DNA from: Pseudarthrobacter defluvii
GTDB taxonomy: Bacteria; Actinomycetota; Actinomycetes; Actinomycetales; Micrococcaceae
NCBI RefSeq assembly: GCF_030816725.1
Contig: NZ_JAUSYG010000001.1
Location: 1,488,001 to 1,552,000 of the forward strand
Length of the DNA stretch: 64,000 nucleotides
Direction: 5' to 3'
Shown here: one piece after another, positions 58,684-64,000 of the stretch
How positions within the stretch are numbered: position 1 is the stretch's first letter
How the letters are laid out: every line of letters starts with the position of its first letter
Made by a program: the position numbers and the translations under genes
Notes under the pieces: model-generated
Told to the model about the DNA's origin: nothing
Seen by the model: the letters and a program-made list of their open reading frames with translations, nothing else
Database searches by the model: none

Positions 58684-59394
58684 ATGTACTACAACTCGGC
58701 GAATGTTTCCGAGCGGCAGGCTGCGCCGCCGTCGCTGGCCATCTCCACGGTGATCTTCGCCCTCCGGCCCAGTGCCACGTCAGGCCGCCCCACGCTGTGG
58801 CTTCCCCTGGTGCGCCGCATCCGGGAACCCTTCAAGGGGCTCTGGGCCCTGCCCGGCGGTCCGCTCAGCCACGACGAGTCCCTCCAGGATGCCGCCGCCA
58901 GGAACCTGCAGGAGACCACAGGCCTTGCCCCCCGCTACCTTGAGCAGCTCTACGCGTTCGGCGGCTTGCACCGGTCGCCCACCCAGCGCGTGGTCTCCAT
59001 CGTCTACTGGGCCCTGGTGCAGCCCACGGAGGCTGCGCTCGCCGACGAATCCGAAAACGTGAGGTGGTTCCGGGCCGACCGCCTGGGCGAGCTCGCCTTC
59101 GACCACAACGCCATCGTGGACTACGCGCTCGGGCGGCTGCGGAACAAGCTGGCCTACGGCTCGGTGGCCTACCACCTGCTGGGGGAGTACTTCACGCTGG
59201 CGCAGGTGCGCGAAGTCTATGAAGCCGTCCTGGACCGGCAACTGGATCCGGCCAATTTCCGGCGCCAACTCAAATCCACCCCGGAAATCGAAGAAACCGG
59301 GGAGTACCTCCAGGGCGGAAAGCACCGCCCGCCCCGCCTCTACCGCTTTACCGGCCGGCCCGGCCTTGACCCAGACAACAGGAGCACACCATGA
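58684..59394 (+). CDS. nrtR: Nudix-related regulator of NAD biosynthesis, NrtR
   Basis: 236 aa. The N-terminal Nudix-like domain senses ADP-ribose or NAD-related ligands; the C-terminal 85 residues form a winged helix ('GEYFTLAQVREVYEAVLDRQ', 'PANFRRQLKSTPEIEETGEY'). The Nudix box reads 'GGPLSHDESLQDAAARNLQE' then TTGL: two of the catalytic Glu positions are Asn and Thr, so it is probably a ligand sensor without strong hydrolase activity. The ATG at 58684 has ggaggg at good distance; GTG 58675 is too close to it. First gene of the NAD operon. Confidence 0.93.
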   Translation: MYYNSANVSERQAAPPSLAISTVIFALRPSATSGRPTLWLPLVRRIREPFKGLWALPGGPLSHDESLQDAAARNLQETTGLAPRYLEQLYAFGGLHRSPTQRVVSIVYWALVQPTEAALADESENVRWFRADRLGELAFDHNAIVDYALGRLRNKLAYGSVAYHLLGEYFTLAQVREVYEAVLDRQLDPANFRRQLKSTPEIEETGEYLQGGKHRPPRLYRFTGRPGLDPDNRSTP

Positions 59395-60695
59395 GCAGCG
59401 TTAACACGGCAATCCAGCTGATCACGCGCGAACAGGCGGAAAAGGGTGCTGCAGCTGAACGCAGCACCTGCAGCCCGGCGCTGGCCAAGGGCCCGTGGGA
59501 CTACGACCTCGCCGAGGCGCTCGCCGGCGTCCCCGCCTACGGCCCGGGCGCGTCCAGTGCCGATCCGGCTCCGGCCACCACTCCGCGCCAGGGCCAGCTG
59601 CCCGAGGAATACAAGCTGGCCAGCGATGCCGAACTGGGCGAGCGGATCAAAGCCGCCAAGGCCGCGCTGGGCGACCGCGCGGTGATCCTGGGCCACTTCT
59701 ACCAGCGTGACGAAGTCATCCAGTACGCGGACTTCGTGGGTGACTCCTTCCAGCTGGCCAATGCCGCGCTCACCCGTCCGGAGGCGGAGGCCATCGTTTT
59801 CTGCGGCGTCCACTTCATGGCGGAAACCGCCGACATCCTCTCCACCCCGGAGCAGGCGGTCATCCTGCCCAACCTGGCCGCCGGATGCTCCATGGCCGAC
59901 ATGGCGGACGCGGACTCCGTGGAGGAATGCTGGGAACAGCTCGAGGATCTCTTCGGGACCGAACCCGACGCCGAAGGCCGGGTTCCCGTCATCCCCGTCA
60001 CCTACATGAACTCCTCTGCAGCCCTGAAGGCGTTCTGCGGTGAACACGGCGGCATCGTCTGCACCTCCTCGAATGCAAAGACGGTCCTGGAGTGGGCCTT
60101 CGAACGGGCGCAGCGCGTGCTGTTCTTCCCCGACCAGCACCTGGGACGCAACACGGCAAAGGCCCTGGGCGTTCCCCTGGAGCAGATGCCCATGTGGAAT
60201 CCGCGCAAGGACCTGGGCGGCAATGACGAGCAGGCGCTGCTGGACTCCCGGGTCATCCTCTGGCACGGGTTCTGTTCCGTGCACAAGCGCTTCAGCGTGG
60301 CGCAGATCGAGAAGGCCCGGGCAGACTTCCCCGGCGTGCAGGTCATCGTGCATCCCGAGTGCCCCATGGAGGTGGTGGACGCCGCGGACTCGGCCGGTTC
60401 CACGGACTTCATCAAGAAGGCGATCGCCGCCGCCACGGAATCCACCACGTTCGCCATCGGCACCGAGATCAACATGGTGAACCGGCTTGCCGCCGAGTAC
60501 CCGCAGCACACCATCTTCTGCCTGGACCCGGTGATCTGCCCATGCTCCACCATGTACCGCATCCACCCCGGCTACCTCGCCTGGGTGCTGGAGGAACTGG
60601 TGGCCGGCCGCGTGGCCAACCGCATCACCGTGGATGACAAGGTGCAGGCCAACGCCAGGACGGCACTCGAGCGCATGCTCGCGGCGAAGCCCTGA
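59391..60695 (+). CDS. nadA: Quinolinate synthase
   Basis: 434 aa. [4Fe-4S] enzyme that condenses iminoaspartate with dihydroxyacetone phosphate to quinolinate. Cysteines fit for cluster binding lie in 'LAAGCSMADMA', 'GIVCTSSNAKT' and 'VICPCSTMYRI'. The first 75 residues (before 'KAALGDRAVILGHFYQRDEV') are an extension typical of actinobacterial NadA. Overlaps nrtR by 4 bp and nadB by 1 bp. Confidence 0.96.
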   Translation: MSSVNTAIQLITREQAEKGAAAERSTCSPALAKGPWDYDLAEALAGVPAYGPGASSADPAPATTPRQGQLPEEYKLASDAELGERIKAAKAALGDRAVILGHFYQRDEVIQYADFVGDSFQLANAALTRPEAEAIVFCGVHFMAETADILSTPEQAVILPNLAAGCSMADMADADSVEECWEQLEDLFGTEPDAEGRVPVIPVTYMNSSAALKAFCGEHGGIVCTSSNAKTVLEWAFERAQRVLFFPDQHLGRNTAKALGVPLEQMPMWNPRKDLGGNDEQALLDSRVILWHGFCSVHKRFSVAQIEKARADFPGVQVIVHPECPMEVVDAADSAGSTDFIKKAIAAATESTTFAIGTEINMVNRLAAEYPQHTIFCLDPVICPCSTMYRIHPGYLAWVLEELVAGRVANRITVDDKVQANARTALERMLAAKP

Positions 60696-62500
60696 TGACC
60701 GGGCAGCTTGTCGTCGTCGGCAGCGGGATCGCGGGCCTCTACGCGGCCCTCCTCGCCGCCGACGCCGGTGCGGATGCGGTGCTGCTCACCAAAGGCGCGC
60801 TGGAAAACAGCAACACCTGGTACGCCCAGGGCGGCATTTCCGCCGTGCTCGCCGAGCCTGCCCCTGGAGACAGTGTGGCCGCGCACATCGCCGACACGCT
60901 CCGCGCCGGGGCGGGCCACTGCAACGAAGCCGCGGTCCGGCAGATGTGCAGGGAGGCGCGGCGGGACATCGCGGGCCTCCAGCGCTACGGGGTCACCTTT
61001 GATGCGGCAGGCGCCGGGGCAGCGCACGACGGCGGGCCGGCCCTTGGGCTCGAAGCGGCCCACAGTGCCCCGCGCATCCTGCACGCAGGCGGCGACGCCA
61101 CGGGTGCGCGCGTCGCCGCTGCCCTGATCCAGGCAGTGCTGTCCCGGCGGGACGAAGGAAAGCTCACCCTCCTCACCCAGGCCCACGCCACTGCCCTCAT
61201 CATCCGCCGCGGAAAGGTAGCAGGAGTGCAATATCTGCAGGGCGGCCGGAGCATGAGCCTGGACACCGGCGCCGTCCTGCTCGCCACCGGGGGAGCAGGC
61301 CAGCTGTTCGCCCAAACCACCAACCCCGGCGTGGCCACCGCTGACGGGCTGGCGCTCGCCGTCCGCGCCGGAGCCGCCACGGCAGACCTCGAGTTCTTCC
61401 AGTTCCACCCCACCTGCCTGGCCGGCGCCGCCACCGCGCATCCCGAACGGCTGGACGGACCGCTGCTCATCTCCGAAGCGGTCCGCGGCGAGGGGGCTGT
61501 CCTCCTCGACGCCGGGGGCCGGCGCTTCATGCAGGCCTACCACCCCGACGCCGAACTGGCACCGCGCGACGTCGTCTCCCGCAGCATCGCCCTCCACCTG
61601 GCCAAACTCGGCGACCCCACCGGGCACGTCTACCTCGACGCCCGCGGCATCGAACAGGACAGGGGAGCAGGCTTCCTCCGCCACAGGTTCCCCACCCTCA
61701 CCCGCAAAACACTCGACGCCGGCATCGACTGGACCAGCGAACTGGTCCCCGTCGCCCCCGCCGCCCACTACTGGATGGGCGGGGTACGCACGGACCTCTC
61801 CGCCCGCACCACCGTTCCCGGGCTCTACGCTGCCGGGGAAGTTGCGTGCACCGGCGTCCAAGGGGCTAACCGGCTGGCCAGCAACTCCCTCCTTGAGGGA
61901 CTCGTCTTCGGCCGCCGCGCTGTTGAATCTTTCCTTGCCGGTGACCCGGGCTGGGATGCGTCCCGCGGCAGCGATGCTTGGGGGTCGCCTGAAGGCACCC
62001 CTCCGCGTGCTGTCTCGGCCGCTGGCGGCCTCCCCTTGACGCACGCTTCCGGGGCACCTTTAGGCGACCGACCGCATGTCACCGTCCCTGCTGCTTTCGA
62101 AGGCGAGACGGGTTGGCCAGGTTCGCCGCTCGGGGGTCTGCCGTCCAGCTTCGGTGGGGGAGCCAATGCCGGGGAGCCCTTTTCGCGCGAGGCTCTTCGG
62201 CGGTTGATGACCTCTCATGCCGGGGTGCTGCGCTCTCGGGAGCTGTTGGTTGAGGCCGGGCGGACGCTTGACCGTTGGGCCGCCGTCGTCCTTCCTGGTG
62301 CTGTTGTTTCTTCTGCTGATGCCTCCTCTGCCGACCCCGCGGTTCATGAGGACCGGAATTTGCTGCTGGCCGCGCAGCTGCTTGTCGCTGCCGCCCTCAA
62401 CCGCCGGGAATCCCTGGGCGCCCATTACCGCGGCGACGAACCTGTGGAACCCGGCAACCCGTCTTCCCTCCGCCCGAAAGTGAGCCTGCTCCATGACTGA
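60695..62500 (+). CDS. nadB: L-aspartate oxidase with in-frame palindromic insertion
   Basis: 601 aa, about 60-70 residues longer than usual. FAD enzyme that oxidises aspartate to iminoaspartate for NadA. The Rossmann motif is 'LVVVGSGIAGLYAALLAADA', followed by 'WYAQGGISAVLAEPAPGDS' and 'GVQGANRLASNSLLEGLVFG'. After 'AVESFLAGDPG' the protein runs through a Gly/Ser/Pro-rich stretch (about residues 420-495, DNA 61953-62178) with no family equivalent before the C-terminal helices resume at 'FSREALRRLMTSHAGVLRSR'. This stretch encodes a nested palindrome, and codons from 61918 to about 62400 are T-rich unlike the rest. Confidence 0.93.
   Translation: MTGQLVVVGSGIAGLYAALLAADAGADAVLLTKGALENSNTWYAQGGISAVLAEPAPGDSVAAHIADTLRAGAGHCNEAAVRQMCREARRDIAGLQRYGVTFDAAGAGAAHDGGPALGLEAAHSAPRILHAGGDATGARVAAALIQAVLSRRDEGKLTLLTQAHATALIIRRGKVAGVQYLQGGRSMSLDTGAVLLATGGAGQLFAQTTNPGVATADGLALAVRAGAATADLEFFQFHPTCLAGAATAHPERLDGPLLISEAVRGEGAVLLDAGGRRFMQAYHPDAELAPRDVVSRSIALHLAKLGDPTGHVYLDARGIEQDRGAGFLRHRFPTLTRKTLDAGIDWTSELVPVAPAAHYWMGGVRTDLSARTTVPGLYAAGEVACTGVQGANRLASNSLLEGLVFGRRAVESFLAGDPGWDASRGSDAWGSPEGTPPRAVSAAGGLPLTHASGAPLGDRPHVTVPAAFEGETGWPGSPLGGLPSSFGGGANAGEPFSREALRRLMTSHAGVLRSRELLVEAGRTLDRWAAVVLPGAVVSSADASSADPAVHEDRNLLLAAQLLVAAALNRRESLGAHYRGDEPVEPGNPSSLRPKVSLLHD
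61983..62069. repeat. Nested palindromic element inside nadB
   Basis: Outer arms ggtcgcctgaaggcacccc (61983-62001) and ggggcacctttaggcgacc (62051-62069) pair at 17 of 19 positions including one G-T. Middle arms gcgtgc (62005-62010) / gcacgc (62041-62046) and a central perfect dyad ggccgc tg gcggcc (62017-62030) make one long hairpin. It stays in frame with nadB. Confidence 0.75.
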
Positions 62501-63410
62501 ACCCGCCGTGATCGACCAGGCCGCCGCATTGCGGCCCGCGCTGGACCTCACCCTTCCGCCGGCTCCTGTCCGGGAGATCCTGGAACGGGCTTTCGCCGAG
62601 GACGCGCCCAGCGGCGACATCACCTCGCAGCTGCTCATCCCGGCCGGCGCCCGCGCCACCGCCGTCCTCAACGCCCGCGTGCCCGGCGTCCTCAGCGGGG
62701 CCACCGTGTTCCGCGACGCCATGCAGCTCGTGGATCCCGCGACCCAGGTGGAGCTGCTCCTGGCAGACGGTGAAACGTTCGGCGCCGGCACGCACCTCGC
62801 GCGGGTCAGCGGCAGCGCCCGCTCCGTGCTGATGGCGGAACGCGTGGCGCTCAACCTGGTCCAGCGGATGTCCGCCATTGCCACGAAGACGGCAGAGTTC
62901 GTGCGGCTCACCGAGGGCACCCGTGCCCGCATCACCGACACCCGCAAAACAACACCCGGCCTGCGGGTCCTGGAACGCTTTGCGGTGAGGTGCGGTGGCG
63001 GGGCGAACCACCGGTACAGCCTCTCCGACGCCGTGCTGGCCAAGGACAACCACCTTGCCGTGATGACCGGCGGAGACCCCGCAAAACTCACCTCGCTCCT
63101 GCTGGCCGCCAAGGCACAGCTGGGCCACACCACCCACTTCGAAGTGGAAGTGGACCGCATGGACCAGATCGAACCCGTGCTGGCCGCCGGGGTGGACACC
63201 ATCATGCTGGACAACTTCACGGTGGCGGAGCTGAAGGCAGGCGTGGCGCTGGTGGCCGGGCGGGCCCGGGTGGAAGCCAGCGGCAATGTGAACCTGGGCA
63301 CTGCAGCCGCGATTGCCGGCACGGGCGTGGATGTCATCTCCGTGGGCGCACTCACCCACACCGTGGCCGCCCTGGACCTTGGCCTCGACGTCGAACTGAC
63401 CGCCGCGTGA
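62493..63410 (+). CDS. nadC: Nicotinate-nucleotide pyrophosphorylase (carboxylating)
   Basis: 305 aa. Converts quinolinate and PRPP to nicotinate mononucleotide. Typical 'AFAEDAPSGDITSQLL', 'ARITDTRKTTPGLRVLERFA', 'RCGGGANHRYSLSDAVLAKD' and 'GVDTIMLDNFTVAELK'. Overlaps nadB by 8 bp. Its product is the point where the de novo route joins the pncA-pncB salvage route. Confidence 0.96.
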   Translation: MTEPAVIDQAAALRPALDLTLPPAPVREILERAFAEDAPSGDITSQLLIPAGARATAVLNARVPGVLSGATVFRDAMQLVDPATQVELLLADGETFGAGTHLARVSGSARSVLMAERVALNLVQRMSAIATKTAEFVRLTEGTRARITDTRKTTPGLRVLERFAVRCGGGANHRYSLSDAVLAKDNHLAVMTGGDPAKLTSLLLAAKAQLGHTTHFEVEVDRMDQIEPVLAAGVDTIMLDNFTVAELKAGVALVAGRARVEASGNVNLGTAAAIAGTGVDVISVGALTHTVAALDLGLDVELTAA

Positions 63411-63417
63411 GCCTGCC

Positions 63418-64000
63418 ATGATCTTCCTTGACGCTGCCGCCACAACGCCCGTCCGCCGCGAAGTGCTGGACGCAATGTGGCCGTACCTCACGGGCGGATT
63501 CGGGAACCCGTCAAGCCACCACTTGCTCGGTGAGTCAGCCCGGGCGGCGCTTGCAGACGCCCGGTCAACAGTGGCCGCCGTCCTGGGCTGCCGGCAGGGT
63601 GAACTGGTCTTTACCTCCGGGGGAACCGAGGCGGACAACCTCGCCGTCAAAGGAATCGCCCTGGCCCGGCAGGCAGCAAACCCGCAGCTGAACCGGGTAG
63701 TGATCAGCGCCGTCGAGCATCCGGCAGTGGAGGAATCCGCACGCTACCTTGAACGTTTCCACGGCTTCACGGTGGACGTGGTGCCAGTGGACGGCGCCGG
63801 ACGGGTCACGCCGGAGGCCCTGGCAGCGGTGCTGCATCCGGAAACCGCACTGGTGAGCATCATGTACGCCAACAACGAGGTGGGCACTGTCCAGCCCATC
63901 CCTGCGCTGGCTGAACTTGCCCGCGCCTACGGCATCCCGTTCCATACCGACGCCGTCCAGGCCGCCGGCTGGCTGCCGCTGGACACGAGGTCCCTGGGTG
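63418..64000 (+). CDS. Cysteine desulfurase (NifS/IscS family), 3' end outside window
   Basis: The first 194 residues are visible, 7 bp after nadC. PLP-enzyme marks: 'IFLDAAATTPVRREVLDAMW', 'ELVFTSGGTEADNLAVKGIA', 'VISAVEHPAVEESARYLERF', 'SIMYANNEVGTVQPIPALAE' and 'PFHTDAVQAAGWLPLDTRS'. The PLP lysine and catalytic Cys lie beyond the edge. Placed last in the nad operon, it probably supplies sulfur for the NadA [4Fe-4S] cluster, as known for some other bacteria. Confidence 0.92.
   Translation, partial: MIFLDAAATTPVRREVLDAMWPYLTGGFGNPSSHHLLGESARAALADARSTVAAVLGCRQGELVFTSGGTEADNLAVKGIALARQAANPQLNRVVISAVEHPAVEESARYLERFHGFTVDVVPVDGAGRVTPEALAAVLHPETALVSIMYANNEVGTVQPIPALAELARAYGIPFHTDAVQAAGWLPLDTRSLG

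Overview
The window is about 64 kb of high-GC actinobacterial chromosome. Gene order, protein sequence and strong G/C bias at third codon positions fit Micrococcaceae (Arthrobacter or Pseudarthrobacter type). The genus is an inference from sequence flavour, not a database match. Nothing looks like plasmid, phage or a complete insertion sequence, and I recognise no tRNA, rRNA or CRISPR array.

Layout: (1) 1-6.4 kb, translation termination and modification genes (rho, prfA, prmC, sua5-type) followed by two sugar transferases. (2) 6.6-16.3 kb, wecA-type gene, then the ATP synthase operon (atpI-like, atpZ-like, atpB-E-F-H-A-G-D-C) and a DUF2550 gene. (3) 16.3-20.2 kb, a membrane esterase paired with a very large MprF-like aminoacyl-lipid synthase. 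(4) 20.3-28.6 kb, cspA, nucS, hydrolase, AI-2E-type permease, a multidomain surface protein, thioredoxin-TPR protein, OYE flavoenzyme, DUF3253. (5) 28.6-36 kb, Na+/H+ antiporter with a UBP zinc finger, ABC exporter, nagB, DUF3039, helicase. (6) 36-42.3 kb, NAD salvage pair pncB-pncA divergent from clpS-DUF2017-murI-MBL-rph-rdgB. (7) 42.4-53.7 kb, DedA, exonuclease-BRCT fusion, DUF4395, ADP-ribosylglycohydrolase, aquaporin, sbcD (frameshifted)-sbcC, MFS pump, IclR regulator. (8) 53.9-58.3 kb, MHS-type transporter, phosphoribosyltransferase, hydrolase, amino-acid permease. (9) 58.6-64 kb, de novo NAD operon nrtR-nadA-nadB-nadC-cysteine desulfurase behind a clear 29-bp palindromic operator. The order rho-prfA-prmC-sua5-wecA-atp-DUF2550...nucS...pncB/clpS-DUF2017...murI-MBL-rph-rdgB resembles the Mycobacterium tuberculosis chromosome from rho to rdgB, with local gains and losses (rpmE is missing between rho and prfA).

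The most interesting signals are non-coding or semi-coding: a nested palindrome of 87 bp sitting in frame inside nadB within a stretch of T-rich codons; another nested inverted repeat (20-bp perfect arms) between rho and prfA; an almost perfect NrtR-like operator; a single-base frameshift in sbcD; a four-codon leader ORF with its Shine-Dalgarno sequence in a hairpin loop before an MFS pump; repeated half-sites between an IclR regulator and its divergent transporter; and at least fourteen genes whose start codon lies 6-7 nt after a TANNNT box, as expected for leaderless transcripts. No computation was run; alignments, folding and genome-wide repeat searches are named where they would decide.
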